A stretch of DNA of 54,826 bases, taken from positions 1 through 54,826 of the forward strand of contig CAJXUD010000018.1 in NCBI GenBank assembly GCA_913061415.1. Direction: 5' to 3'. This document shows positions 1 through 8,345 of this stretch, piece by piece; position 1 is the first letter of the stretch; every line of letters begins with the position of its first letter. The position numbers were made by a program, and so were the translations under genes. Origin of the DNA: an uncultured Oleispira sp. (GTDB taxonomy: Bacteria; Pseudomonadota; Gammaproteobacteria; Pseudomonadales; Oceanobacteraceae). A model generated the notes under the pieces. It saw only the letters and a list, made by a program, of their open reading frames with translations. It did no database searches and was not told the DNA's origin.

Positions 1-70
1 TACAGCATTTGAATCTACAGCATTTGAATCTACAGCATTTGAATCTACAGCATTTGAATCTACAGCATTT
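1..70. repeat. 15-bp tandem repeat (minisatellite)
   Basis: The unit tacagcatttgaatc is repeated perfectly four times (1-15, 16-30, 31-45, 46-60) and followed by a 10-base partial copy at 61-70. The array probably continues to the left of the window. Perfect identity of the copies implies recent expansion or contraction, and the unit length is a multiple of three. Confidence 0.95.
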
Positions 71-159
71 AAATTAATTATTCCTATTGTTTCAACATCC
101 GTTTTAACAATAGAGTATAAGGACGTCAGTTTTTTTGCGATACTATGAGTCGGACTCAT
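1..159 (-). CDS. Partial gene with NAVDS pentapeptide repeats, running off left edge
   Basis: A minus-strand frame opens with ATG at 159-157 and stays open to base 1, giving 53 residues with no stop. The first ~33 residues look like a mixed amphipathic segment (MSPTHSIAKKLTSLYSIVKT...). The rest is a 15-bp unit read as D-S-N-A-V, four full copies plus a preceding NAV. The repeat is in frame, so copy-number change would add or remove five residues without a frameshift. No convincing ribosome-binding site precedes the ATG. The opposite strand is also open from 2 to 148 (T-A-F-E-S repeats, then a 28-residue tail), so strand assignment is a judgement; I favour minus because it has an ATG and a protein-like N-terminus. 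Function not recognised. Confidence 0.45.
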   Translation of the reverse strand, partial: MSPTHSIAKKLTSLYSIVKTDVETIGIINLNAVDSNAVDSNAVDSNAVDSNAV

Positions 160-211
160 GAAGTAAGTAATAAAAATAGAGTAATATAAATAGAGTGTAA
201 TGGAACCCATA

Positions 212-382
212 ATGACAAAGAAAATCGTGAAGTTTGAATATGAAAAAGAAACTAAAAATAGTGTGCGCTATAAAGAAGTGCCTGATGAAGGCACCGCCCC
301 TATTGTAGGTTCTTTATATGTACAAAAATGGTTTGCAGGTGATAGTAAAACCATAGAAGTGACGATTGATAAGAAAGACTAA
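212..382 (+). CDS. Small conserved-type protein, 56 aa, unknown function
   Basis: A short basic/acidic protein starting MTKKIVKFEYEKET and ending TIEVTIDKKD. It alternates polar and hydrophobic residues as expected for a small all-beta fold (KFEYEKE, SVRYKEV, GSLYVQKW, TIEVTID). I recall small uncharacterised proteins of this pattern (an x-VRYxEV centre followed by G-x-LYVQKW), but cannot name a family. An in-frame ATG at 200 would add MEPI. I prefer 212 because GGA at 202-204 gives a weak ribosome-binding site at a normal distance for it. A 14-bp imperfect tandem duplication (174-187, 188-201) sits in the leader. Convergent with the transporter gene after it. Confidence 0.65.
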   Translation: MTKKIVKFEYEKETKNSVRYKEVPDEGTAPIVGSLYVQKWFAGDSKTIEVTIDKKD

Positions 383-389
383 GAAAATA

Positions 390-2252
390 TTAAAGACGTT
401 GAAACAGAGAGCCTTCATGGCTTCCCATACGGCTGACTTCTCTTAGCAGTTCGTTATCATCGGTTAATCCGAGTCTTAAAATATTTTCAAAGCTTTGTCT
501 TATGCGGCTTGAATAGCGAAGGTCATGCATTAAAGAACTTACTTGTAGATTACTGAGTATTCCGGCTCTTACTTCTGAAAATATTTTGTGTCGAAATTTA
601 TTTTCAAACTTTGTTGTTTCAAGTACCAGCAAATCTAATCGATTGCCCCACACATCATCGGGTAACTCTAGGCGGCTAACTTCATAGGCTTGGCGCAAAA
701 CCCAGAGCAAGTGACGACGCAATGCTAGGTAGTGTTTGTGTGATGGCGAGTTTTCGTCTTTTAGGTAGCGGCCTAAATTCTTTTGTAATGCTTTAGCGTC
801 TTTAACGGCATCGACTAATTGTAGGGCGGCCATTTGGCTGGTTACCCAAAACTGTTGTTGAGCTTTATCCATAGGCGTGTCGACTCGGCTCATAAAACCT
901 AATAATTCGGCATAAACGACTTTGATATGGCGCTTATAAAGCCCTTTAATATCCAGACTTTCGTATTCATTGGGTAGGGCATTTAAACGACCTTCGTCGA
1001 TAGTTTCGCTGCTGAGTTGTTCTATCGGCTGATAAAGCGCATGGCATATTACTTCTAAACTTAAGCGGCCTAAGTGTTGTAGTTCTTGAACGGCTGCGCG
1101 TGAGGCCGTATCAACAGAGGCTAAGGCTGATTCATTTAAATAACGAGCATGGCTTTCGGGTAATGAGCGTTGTTCTACGGCAGAGCGGGGGCCAGCATGG
1201 GTATCTTTAATTAATACCGCGGGTTCTATGCGATCGGGTAGGAAGCGACACAATAGCTGCTCTAGTTTTAGTTGCCAGGGCCAGAATAGTAATACGCCTA
1301 GGGTATTGAATAGGGTTTGAAATAACGCCAGTTGCAATAATGTATTATCGCCAGCGCCCATTAAAGCCATTAACCATTGCGATAGCCAAGTAAGGGGTGT
1401 TAACAGTATGAAGGTGATTGATCCTGCTAAGACGTTAAATAATACATGCACTAAGGCTAAGCGCTGACCACTGCGGTTGTTACCCAGCCAGCCGACGAAG
1501 GCGGTGGTTATACTGCTGCCGATGTTGGCACCAATGGCGATGGCGATCCCTTGCCATAATTCAATCTGGCCACCTGAAAGTGCGGCAAGGATGAGCATTA
1601 AGGTTGCATGGCTTGATTGTAAAATGGCGGTTAATACTATGCCAATTGCTAGGAACGTAAGCTGGCCTAGTAGGTCGCTGCTTACTTGTTCGGTGAGATC
1701 GACCGCACCACCAATCGCGGAAAAGCCTTCTTTAATTTGATCAATGCCTAAAAATATAAAGGCGATGCCTAATATGATGCGTCCGCCTGCTTTGCTTTTG
1801 GGGCCTTTAAAACCGGCGAGTATGCCAAATACTAATAACGGCAAAGCAAAGGGACTTAGACTAAAGTTTTGTCCAGCCGCGGCGAGCAGCCAAATACCGA
1901 CACTGGTGCCTAGATTGACCCCTAAAATAATCGATATGCCGCCCGCCAGTTGTATTAATCCGGTGCTTATAAAGGCAATTGTTAGTAGAGACATTAAGGT
2001 GGTTGATTGCAAAATCATGGTGCCGCCAATGCCGAATAACAAACTTTTAAACGGTGTCGCGGTACTGCGTTTAAGCAGTTGTTCTAGTTGCCCGCCAGCT
2101 AATGTTTTTAAGCCTTCTTCTAGGCATTGCATGCCGAATAAAAAAAGTGCCAAACCACCACAAAGTTTTAGCCAGCCTGGGCTGTACCAAAAACTTAATG
2201 ACAGTACTATTAGTGCCATAATGGGCAATAAAAACGACTTTATTTTGAACAT
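390..2252 (-). CDS. Na/Pi-cotransporter family protein with PhoU-like C-terminal domain
   Basis: An inner-membrane protein of 620 aa. The first ~340 residues are strongly hydrophobic and hold two copies of the Na/Pi-cotransporter repeat, with GGTMILQSTTLMSLL and TAILQSSHATLMLI as the paired Q-S-(T/S) motifs and glycine-rich GVNLGTSVG and GANIGSSITTA segments after them. The C-terminal ~230 residues are soluble, helical and charged, as in the PhoU-like tail of bacterial NptA/YjbB-type proteins. The likely role is sodium-coupled phosphate transport or export. An upstream in-frame TTG (2264) would add four residues; ATG at 2252 is the better start, with a weak GGGTAG ahead of it. The gene stands alone with no pho genes adjacent. 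Confidence 0.88.
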   Translation of the reverse strand: MFKIKSFLLPIMALIVLSLSFWYSPGWLKLCGGLALFLFGMQCLEEGLKTLAGGQLEQLLKRSTATPFKSLLFGIGGTMILQSTTLMSLLTIAFISTGLIQLAGGISIILGVNLGTSVGIWLLAAAGQNFSLSPFALPLLVFGILAGFKGPKSKAGGRIILGIAFIFLGIDQIKEGFSAIGGAVDLTEQVSSDLLGQLTFLAIGIVLTAILQSSHATLMLILAALSGGQIELWQGIAIAIGANIGSSITTAFVGWLGNNRSGQRLALVHVLFNVLAGSITFILLTPLTWLSQWLMALMGAGDNTLLQLALFQTLFNTLGVLLFWPWQLKLEQLLCRFLPDRIEPAVLIKDTHAGPRSAVEQRSLPESHARYLNESALASVDTASRAAVQELQHLGRLSLEVICHALYQPIEQLSSETIDEGRLNALPNEYESLDIKGLYKRHIKVVYAELLGFMSRVDTPMDKAQQQFWVTSQMAALQLVDAVKDAKALQKNLGRYLKDENSPSHKHYLALRRHLLWVLRQAYEVSRLELPDDVWGNRLDLLVLETTKFENKFRHKIFSEVRAGILSNLQVSSLMHDLRYSSRIRQSFENILRLGLTDDNELLREVSRMGSHEGSLFQRL

Positions 2253-2454
2253 GGTGCTACCCAATGAGGTACTGGTTGAATACTAGAGTTCTATTGTTGG
2301 GTTCTAGAGCCTATAGTTGAATTTTGAGTTCTATGGCTGCGTATCGTGTGAGTCTCTTAGTACATTATAGTGTATATAAATAGATCGGTAGCAGAGGACT
2401 ATTAGTGAAGGGTGTATTATTGTTAGAGCATCGATTTAAATAAGGAGATTGGTC

Positions 2455-2748
2455 ATGATTAATATACTGGTTACTTTAGAGGTTAAAAACTTCACTCTTT
2501 TATCGGAGTTTGAAAATAAAGCTGTTCAGTTTATGCATTCACACAGTGGGCGTATCGTGAAGGCTTTTGAGACAAAAAGGAATGATGATAACTCCGGCCA
2601 GGAAATCCATTTATTAGAATTTCCTTCGATGGATGCGTTTGATGCTTACCGTTCGGATTCTGTATTGTTGCAGTATGCTGCACTTCGCAATGAAGCGATT
2701 GAGTCGACCAGTATTATCATTTCAGATAAGAGCAAAGAGTATGAATGA
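2455..2748 (+). CDS. DUF1330-like small protein (dimeric alpha-beta barrel type)
   Basis: A 97-aa protein with the layout of the dimeric ferredoxin-like proteins of the DUF1330/EthD group: an N-terminal strand (INILVTLEVKN), a helix, a central strand with a conserved-looking HLLEFPSMDAFDAYRSD segment, then a helix and a last strand ending in STSIIIS. The E-F-P-S-M-x-A-x-x-A/Y motif is the best family marker I can see. The start is ATG 2455, placed six bases after a strong AAGGAGA; a TTG two codons earlier is less likely. Enzymatic role unknown. It precedes the sulfhydrylase gene by 132 bp and may be transcribed separately. Confidence 0.65.
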   Translation: MINILVTLEVKNFTLLSEFENKAVQFMHSHSGRIVKAFETKRNDDNSGQEIHLLEFPSMDAFDAYRSDSVLLQYAALRNEAIESTSIIISDKSKEYE

Positions 2749-2880
2749 TGTATCTTGCGGTTCATCTTAACTCTGTTAGGCAATTTTGCTTTGTCAACAA
2801 TGACAGCTCGATAGCTTGTTGGTAGTATCAGGTGACAATAATGTAGTTCATATCAATATAGATGAAAGGATGACAAAGGC

Positions 2881-4152
2881 ATGAAATTAGAAACTCAAGC
2901 AATCCACGCTGGCTTTGAAGACGATCCAACAACACGCGCGGTTGCGGTTCCTATTTATCAAACAACTTCTTACAGCTTCCGTGATACTCAGCACGGTGCT
3001 GACCTGTTCGACCTTAAAGAGCCAGGTAATATTTATACCCGTATCATGAACCCAACGAACGGTGTGCTTGAGCAACGAGTTGCGGAGATGGAAGGCGGTA
3101 TTGCAGGGTTGGCTTTTGCTTCTGGTATGGCCGCGATTACGGCCGCGATTCAAACGGTTGCTCGTGCTGGCGATAACATTATTAGTGTTAGCCAGTTATA
3201 CGGCGGTACTTATAATTTCTTCGCGCATACTTTGCCTCAGCAAGGTGTTGAAGTGCGTATGGCTCAGGGCGATGATATTGCCGGCCTTGAAGCATTGATC
3301 GACGATAATACTAAAGCGTTGTTCTGTGAATCTATTGGTAACCCAGCGGGTAACATTGTTGATATTCAAGCCTTGGCGGATATGGCGCATAAGCATGGCA
3401 TTCCTGTGATGGTTGATAATACCGTTGCTACGCCTATTTTGTGCCGTCCTATCGAGCACGGCGCAGATATCGTGATTCACTCGTTGACGAAATACATTGG
3501 TGGCCATGGTACGTCTGTTGGCGGTGCGATTGTTGATTCGGGCAAATTCCCTTGGAAAGATAACCCTCGTTTCCCTGCGTTTAATGAGCCTGATCCGTCT
3601 TATCACGGTGTGGTTTATGTGGATGCTTTTGGCCCTGCAGCGTTTATTGGCCGCGCACGTGTTGTGCCTTTGCGTAACATGGGTGCTGCGATTTCGCCGT
3701 TTAACTCGTTCCTGATTCTTCAAGGTCTTGAAACATTAAGCCTACGTATGGAACGTCATACTGAGAACGCACTTAAAGTGGCTAAGTACTTAGAAGCTCA
3801 CGATATGGTTGCTTGGGTTAACTATGCAGGCTTGGAAGGCGATAAGTACTACGAGCTGGCTAAGAAGGTTGTTGATGGTAAGCCTTCAGCGATTTTGAGT
3901 TTTGGCATTAAGGGTGGCGAAGCGAACGGTGCTAAGTTCATCGATGCACTACAGTTGATTAAGCGCCTAGTTAACATTGGTGATGCGAAGTCATTGGCGT
4001 GTCACCCAGCCAGTACGACTCACCGTCAGTTAGACGATGAAGAGTTGAAGTCTGCGGGTGTTAGCCGTGAGATGGTTCGTATCTCGGTTGGTATTGAGCA
4101 TGTTGACGACATTATTGCTGATATTGAGCAGGCGTTAGCCGCGGCCAAATAA
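2881..4152 (+). CDS. metY: O-acetylhomoserine sulfhydrylase (aminocarboxypropyltransferase)
   Basis: A cytoplasmic PLP enzyme of 423 aa, full length for the MetY/MET17 branch of the Cys/Met metabolism family. It makes homocysteine from O-acetylhomoserine and sulfide. Visible hallmarks are the N-terminal TQAIHAGFEDDP, the PLP-phosphate region YTRIMNPTNGVLEQRVAEMEGG, the strand ending in DNTVATPILCRP, and the PLP-lysine motif HSLTKYIGGHG with K204. The ~420-residue length and insertions fit MetY better than MetB, MetZ or MetC (about 390-400). GAAAGGA at 2865-2871 lies nine bases before the ATG. No SAM riboswitch structure is evident upstream. A long hairpin with a T-run follows the gene. Confidence 0.93.
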   Translation: MKLETQAIHAGFEDDPTTRAVAVPIYQTTSYSFRDTQHGADLFDLKEPGNIYTRIMNPTNGVLEQRVAEMEGGIAGLAFASGMAAITAAIQTVARAGDNIISVSQLYGGTYNFFAHTLPQQGVEVRMAQGDDIAGLEALIDDNTKALFCESIGNPAGNIVDIQALADMAHKHGIPVMVDNTVATPILCRPIEHGADIVIHSLTKYIGGHGTSVGGAIVDSGKFPWKDNPRFPAFNEPDPSYHGVVYVDAFGPAAFIGRARVVPLRNMGAAISPFNSFLILQGLETLSLRMERHTENALKVAKYLEAHDMVAWVNYAGLEGDKYYELAKKVVDGKPSAILSFGIKGGEANGAKFIDALQLIKRLVNIGDAKSLACHPASTTHRQLDDEELKSAGVSREMVRISVGIEHVDDIIADIEQALAAAK

Positions 4153-4225
4153 TCAGCTTAATAGTCTGCTTAGCTAAATAGCCGCTTGTAAAATCGGCTA
4201 TTGAAAAAAACAGTGAGCTGATAAT

Positions 4226-4290
4226 ATAGCGCTCTCGATGGTTGAATGGTTCTAGTTGAACGGGTCAGCGGTCGATAGCGCTATTTTTTT
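4226..4290 (+). terminator. Long-stem hairpin with T-run after metY
   Basis: ATAGCGCT at 4226-4233 pairs with AGCGCTAT at 4277-4284. The pairing extends inward through ctcga/tcga with small mismatches, and a run of seven T follows (4284-4290). The loop is unusually long (about 40 bases), so termination efficiency is uncertain, but it is the only terminator-like structure between metY and the next gene. Confidence 0.55.
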
Positions 4291-4323
4291 GCATAAAATA
4301 TTCATAACGTTATGGGATTCACT

Positions 4324-4998
4324 ATGTCATTTGGGCAGCTTATTGCACTGGCTAGTTTTATATTTTCGGCGGGCACCATTGCTTTGACCTACTGGGTTGG
4401 AGTAAGCCAAGAAACCGTGGAAGTGTGTGTGCCGTTTATTACTGGCTGTACCGATATTACCCATACGGGTCTTGCAGGCGATGCGGGCTTTATCTTTCGG
4501 GGTGGGATGATCAGTGCAAGTGTCCTGATTTTGGTCTGGTGGCATTGTATGCGGGTATGGCTGCAGCCGACTATTCAAACGCGTGGCGGACGTATTAATC
4601 TAAACCTGATGACTTTTTTTGGCATGTTAGCCGGACTAGGGTTAGTGGTGAGTACGGCAACGTTAGGTTCTACCAAAGAACTCAGTTCGTTTAGCGTGCA
4701 TGTACGTGGGGCAAATATCTTTTTTGAAGGCATGTTATTGGCTTTATCGTTTCATTATTACCTAATGTGGCGTGGGCGTAAAAATGGATTATTAAATGTG
4801 CCGTCATTTGGTATTAAGTCTGTTTTGTTTGTTTTAATTTGGATTGTGCTGGTGGCGTTTGTCGCTAACTCGATTGGCGAAAATATGAAGAGCGGTACTA
4901 AAATTGCTGAGTGGTGGGCAACATTGTTTATCTGTTTGTATTTATTGAGCGCTTTTTGGGATTGGAAAAAGATTAAGTTGCAGTTAGCGCAAGGCTAG
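4324..4998 (+). CDS. Multi-pass membrane protein, unknown function
   Basis: A protein of about 224 aa with roughly six membrane segments: residues ~5-25, 55-75, 95-115, 135-150, 165-185 and 195-215 by eye. Between segments 1 and 2 is an extracytoplasmic-looking loop with two cysteines (CVPFITGCTDITHTG) that could form a disulfide. The architecture resembles Frag1/DRAM-like or DUF998-like six-helix proteins, but I cannot confirm a family. The start at 4324 (MSFGQLIAL) is preferred over 4312 because GGGA lies at a suitable distance upstream. The cation-efflux homologue follows after 27 bases in the same direction, so the two may be co-transcribed. Confidence 0.7.
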   Translation: MSFGQLIALASFIFSAGTIALTYWVGVSQETVEVCVPFITGCTDITHTGLAGDAGFIFRGGMISASVLILVWWHCMRVWLQPTIQTRGGRINLNLMTFFGMLAGLGLVVSTATLGSTKELSSFSVHVRGANIFFEGMLLALSFHYYLMWRGRKNGLLNVPSFGIKSVLFVLIWIVLVAFVANSIGENMKSGTKIAEWWATLFICLYLLSAFWDWKKIKLQLAQG

Positions 4999-5025
4999 CG
5001 CGGTAAGTGTGTTCGAGATATTGTT

Positions 5026-5931
5026 ATGACAGCACCTGTTGCAGAAAAAAAGGCGCTTTACGCTAGCGCCATCATTAATTTGATGATGGCGCTTAGTGGT
5101 TGGTTGGCGTACCACTATTCAAATTCTCAAGCTATTCTTTTGGATGGCAACTATTCGTTTATTGCTTTTTTTGTCACCCTCATTGCGATTCGTATTTCGT
5201 TGATTAAGTCTAAGTTAACCGAGACCTTCCCTTTTGGTCAGTATGTTTACGAGGCATTATTTTCGTTTGGTAAGGGGTTGATGGTGATCGGCATTTTGCT
5301 GGTGGCGTTGATTATGAGTATTTCTAGAATTTCTCATTACCTTAATGATGCGCCAGTGGATGTGTTGAATACCAGTACGGTATTAATTTATACGATTGTG
5401 ATGCTTTTGATGTGTGTGCCTTTGGCGTGGTACTGCCAGCACGAGAATAAGAAGGTGAATAACTCGAGTATGATTTTGCGGGCCGAATACATTGGTTCGA
5501 AGACAGATGCGATTATGTCTTTTTCGACGGGATTGGTGCTTTTTTCGATTGGTTTCTTAGATATCAATGGGCGCTTTGGCTTTCTTTATTATACCGGAGA
5601 TGCAATTTTAGTGATTTTTCTGGTGTTCTTTTTAGTCAAAGATCCGATTGCATTAGCGCGGGACTCGTTTGTTGAAATGGCAGGCGGCACCTTGCAAGAC
5701 AAGAATGAGAAGCAAAAAATTGAAACGATTTTGAGTGAGACTCTTACTTTCGATCTGATTAAGAGCAGTTATATTTCTAAGACGGGCAGTAACTATTTTG
5801 TCGTTGCGTATGTCAGTGCTCAGGATATTGATCATATTGGGTTTGAGCAGTTAGAACAGTTGAAGCAACAAACACTCGCTGCGTTAAAGCAGAGCTATCG
5901 CTTTGTAATGTTTGAGATCGCGCTGGCGTAG
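5026..5931 (+). CDS. Cation diffusion facilitator-like transporter with altered metal site
   Basis: A 301-aa protein with six predicted membrane helices followed by a ~90-residue cytoplasmic domain, as in CDF/YiiP transporters. Residues that normally form transport site A are only half present. In helix 2 the D-x-x-x-D pair is D40 with S44 in the second position; in helix 5 the H-x-x-x-D pair reads G157-S-K-T-D161. The C-terminal domain (from ~205) has the expected alternation of helix and strand. The CDF fold assignment is therefore fairly secure, but zinc or iron transport cannot be assumed. It lies 27 bases downstream of the preceding membrane protein. Confidence 0.75.
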   Translation: MTAPVAEKKALYASAIINLMMALSGWLAYHYSNSQAILLDGNYSFIAFFVTLIAIRISLIKSKLTETFPFGQYVYEALFSFGKGLMVIGILLVALIMSISRISHYLNDAPVDVLNTSTVLIYTIVMLLMCVPLAWYCQHENKKVNNSSMILRAEYIGSKTDAIMSFSTGLVLFSIGFLDINGRFGFLYYTGDAILVIFLVFFLVKDPIALARDSFVEMAGGTLQDKNEKQKIETILSETLTFDLIKSSYISKTGSNYFVVAYVSAQDIDHIGFEQLEQLKQQTLAALKQSYRFVMFEIALA

Positions 5932-5941
5932 AGAAAAAATG

Positions 5942-5983
5942 ATACGGTTAGTTTAAAATACGGTTAGTTTTAAATATGGTTAG
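5942..5983. repeat. 16-18 bp tandem duplication in leader
   Basis: atacggttagtttaaa (5942-5957) is followed by atacggttagttttaaat (5958-5975) and a further partial atggttagg. It lies between the cation-efflux homologue and the GTG start of the YkgJ-type gene. Confidence 0.8.
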
Positions 5984-6541
5984 GTGAAGTCATTGAGTGA
6001 AGATAACGAATCCCATTTAGTACCGGGCCGTGAGTGTGGTGAGTGTACGGTCTGCTGTGTGAATCTTTTGATTAAAGATAAAAACTTTGAAAAAGCAGCC
6101 GATGTTGCCTGTACTCACATGGTAGAAAAAGGTGGCTGCACTATTTATAACGATCGGCCTTCGGTATGTCGCGACTGGCATTGTGCCTGGCGTTTTATGG
6201 CTCAGCTAGGAGACGCCTGGCGTCCTGATCGCTCTGGCATTTTGTTACGCTCTGATGAGAATGGCATTATCTTTCAGCCTATTCGTGATGCTAAAAAAGT
6301 CTTAACCAGCGCCCGTGCCATTGAGCTAATCGCGGGGGGCGTCGCTCAAGGTATCCCTATGTCGATGTCGATTCCAACCCGAAGGGGTTTTTTAAGCCAT
6401 GGTTTGTCATTGAATGAGCCACTGAAGAATGTGGTTGAGGCAAGAAGCCTACCAGGTATACAAAATAAGATGATTGATCTTATTAAGTTTTCAAAGAAAC
6501 AAAAGACAGATGCAATTATTGCTACGGATGGTCAATCATGA
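5984..6541 (+). CDS. YkgJ-family cysteine cluster protein
   Basis: A 185-aa protein with the CxxCxxCC-type metal-binding signature of the YkgJ/UPF0153 family: CGECTVCCVNL near residue 18, then CTHM, GGCTIYNDRPSVCRDWHCAW to about residue 66. The arrangement suggests a zinc or Fe-S cluster, but no reaction is established for the family. I use the GTG at 5984 (MKSLSEDNES); no strong ribosome-binding site is visible and no better ATG precedes the cysteine cluster. Its stop overlaps the start of the next gene (ATGA), which indicates translational coupling. Confidence 0.78.
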   Translation: MKSLSEDNESHLVPGRECGECTVCCVNLLIKDKNFEKAADVACTHMVEKGGCTIYNDRPSVCRDWHCAWRFMAQLGDAWRPDRSGILLRSDENGIIFQPIRDAKKVLTSARAIELIAGGVAQGIPMSMSIPTRRGFLSHGLSLNEPLKNVVEARSLPGIQNKMIDLIKFSKKQKTDAIIATDGQS

Positions 6542-6873
6542 GTGCTAATCCTGCGTTATTATCGTTATCTGAAATTGCCAGTGAAGCACACGCTAAAATC
6601 CAGCAGGATTTTGTCGATATCAATCCTGTAATTGGTGTGATGCAAGGAATGCGTAAAATGGGCATTCCCGCAGACGTATTAACCATTGATTGCCTCGTTA
6701 CGAATAAGCGTATCCTGGTTATTTTACATGATGGTCATCCCGGTATTATGCGTTACCAGAATACGTTTATAGATCAAGATCCGAGTGATAATTATGTTGA
6801 TGTGGTCGCTAAGGAAGTGACGAGTAATACGGTGTACGGCTGGATTAAAGACTATTTTTCGATTGCTAAATGA
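6538..6873 (+). CDS. Unknown 111-aa protein coupled to the YkgJ gene
   Basis: Starts with ATG overlapping the upstream stop codon by four bases, so it is very probably co-translated with the cysteine cluster protein. It looks soluble and mixed alpha/beta: a helical N-terminal half (LSEIASEAHAKIQQDF, VMQGMRKMGIPADV), a strand pair (RILVILHDGHPGIMRYQNTF) and a C-terminal helix ending KDYFSIAK. No family recognised. The overlap implies a functional partnership with the YkgJ protein, but that is inference. Confidence 0.72.
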   Translation: MSANPALLSLSEIASEAHAKIQQDFVDINPVIGVMQGMRKMGIPADVLTIDCLVTNKRILVILHDGHPGIMRYQNTFIDQDPSDNYVDVVAKEVTSNTVYGWIKDYFSIAK

Positions 6874-6980
6874 TCGAATAAACCTGTATTTCTTTGTTGG
6901 ACTAATATTAGGAATATGAGTATCTTCCCTTCAGCCTTTCATCTGTTGAAAGTTGCCCGAACTTAAAGGTTTAAACCCCG

Positions 6981-8288
6981 ATGTTAGATCAAGTAACCGA
7001 TTTATTGGTTAAATTTAGTACCCGTGTTCAGGCTGAGTTTTCTCAGCCAGAAGCCTATATCCAACTTGGTATTATTTTAGTTATTTATGGCATTTCTATT
7101 ATTGTTTCTAACAGAATTAGAAAGTACGTTCCTTTTTTTAGCCATAACAATGCATCTGAAGGGCATTTTACTCTTCAGCGAAAAATTATTGGTAAGTTAG
7201 GCGCTTATATTGCGCCAGTTTTAGCGGTACTGTCGTTAAAGATATTCATTGAGGTCAGTAACGAAGCGGCGGCCCATTTGTGGATTGCTAAGACTGCGAT
7301 GACTGCAGGTATTCTGTTTATTTTCCATTCTTTGATTCGTGACTTTGTCGGTAATCAATTTGTGGCCGCAGTTTTACGTTGGGTCGGCATGCCGATTATT
7401 TTCTTACATCTTTTAGATGTATTGGTTGGTTTGATTGAGATTTTGGAATCGATTTCATTAACGGTCGGTAATATTGAAATTTCCGCTTATGGTATTGCGC
7501 GTGTTGCGATCTTTGGCTCGCTGTTATTTTGGATTGGCCGCGCGACGAATAAAACTGGCACCGACATCATTCGTAAGCAAGAGAAACTTGATTTACGCAC
7601 CCGTGAAGTGGCCGCTAAGTTATTTGAAGTCGGCACCTTTACGTTAATTGCGTTATTACTGCTGCAGGTAATGGGTATTAATTTAACCGCCTTAGCGGTG
7701 TTTGGTGGCGCAATTGGTGTGGGTATTGGTTTGGGTTTGCAGGCGATTGCTTCGAACTTTATTTCAGGCTTTATCATTTTATTAGATCGCTCTGTTTCGA
7801 TTGGCGATTATATTGAGCTAGAGGATGGTACTTCGGGTGTGGTTCGCGAGCTGAGTATGCGCGCGACGACGCTTGAAACCTTTGATGGCAAAGACATTGT
7901 TGTACCCAATGAGAAATTCATTGTGGGGACGTTTATTAACTGGACGCATAAAGATAAGAGCCAGCGCTACCGGGTTGATTTTTCGGTGGCGTATCATTCT
8001 GATATTCGTAAGCTCGTTGAGATTATTAAAGAGGTCGTTTCAGATCATCCGCAGGTATTCAGTGGCGAAAGTGTGCCTCTGGAACAGCGTCCCGATTGCG
8101 AAATTGATAGCTTTGGTGATTCGGGTATTAATATGTTTGTTGAGTTTTGGATGGATGGCATTGACGATGGTAAAAACCGTGTAGGCGGTGATTTGATGTT
8201 GATGATTTTAGAAGCCTTGCAGCAACACGGTTTCGAGATTCCTTTCCCTCAACGCGAAGTGCGTGTTTTGCATGAGCGTGGCGATTAG
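6981..8288 (+). CDS. MscS-type mechanosensitive channel family protein
   Basis: A 435-aa inner-membrane protein. The N-terminal ~220 residues contain about five hydrophobic segments. The MscS core follows: a glycine/alanine-rich pore helix near residues 235-265 (LAVFGGAIGVGIGLGLQAIASNFISGF), then the beta domain with DYIELEDGTSGVVRELSMRATTLETFDGKDIVVPNEKF, and a C-terminal alpha/beta domain ending VRVLHERGD. These fit a MscS-like osmotic channel longer than E. coli MscS (286 aa). A perfect 13-bp hairpin follows the gene. Confidence 0.9.
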   Translation: MLDQVTDLLVKFSTRVQAEFSQPEAYIQLGIILVIYGISIIVSNRIRKYVPFFSHNNASEGHFTLQRKIIGKLGAYIAPVLAVLSLKIFIEVSNEAAAHLWIAKTAMTAGILFIFHSLIRDFVGNQFVAAVLRWVGMPIIFLHLLDVLVGLIEILESISLTVGNIEISAYGIARVAIFGSLLFWIGRATNKTGTDIIRKQEKLDLRTREVAAKLFEVGTFTLIALLLLQVMGINLTALAVFGGAIGVGIGLGLQAIASNFISGFIILLDRSVSIGDYIELEDGTSGVVRELSMRATTLETFDGKDIVVPNEKFIVGTFINWTHKDKSQRYRVDFSVAYHSDIRKLVEIIKEVVSDHPQVFSGESVPLEQRPDCEIDSFGDSGINMFVEFWMDGIDDGKNRVGGDLMLMILEALQQHGFEIPFPQREVRVLHERGD

Positions 8289-8307
8289 CTCTGTTAAGGC
8301 GCCTATA

Positions 8308-8337
8308 TGAGCTCACTTCTTCTTAGAAGTGAGCTCA
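8308..8337. terminator. Perfect 13-bp hairpin between convergent genes
   Basis: tgagctcacttct (8308-8320) pairs perfectly with agaagtgagctca (8325-8337) around a tctt loop, followed by ttattttatt. It sits between the convergent mscS-like and hydrolase genes and probably terminates both. Confidence 0.75.
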
Positions 8338-8345
8338 TTATTTTA

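Noticed and set aside
1-70. Possible CRISPR array from the repeated units
   Set aside because: The 15-base units are directly adjacent with no spacers, so it is a tandem repeat and not CRISPR.
2-148. Plus-strand reading frame with TAFES repeats
   Set aside because: It is open but has no visible start and would end in a short tail close to the next gene. The minus-strand frame has an ATG and a more protein-like N-terminus, so I kept that one, with low confidence.
1744-2286. 180-codon plus-strand open frame inside the Na/Pi transporter
   Set aside because: Antisense shadow of a clear membrane protein gene, with no ribosome-binding site and unlikely composition.
2749-2880. SAM riboswitch or Met-box upstream of metY
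   Set aside because: I found no riboswitch core helices or paired motifs in this 132-base leader.
3196-3723. 175-codon minus-strand open frame inside metY
   Set aside because: Antisense shadow rich in Arg, Asn and His, produced by codon bias of the sulfhydrylase gene.
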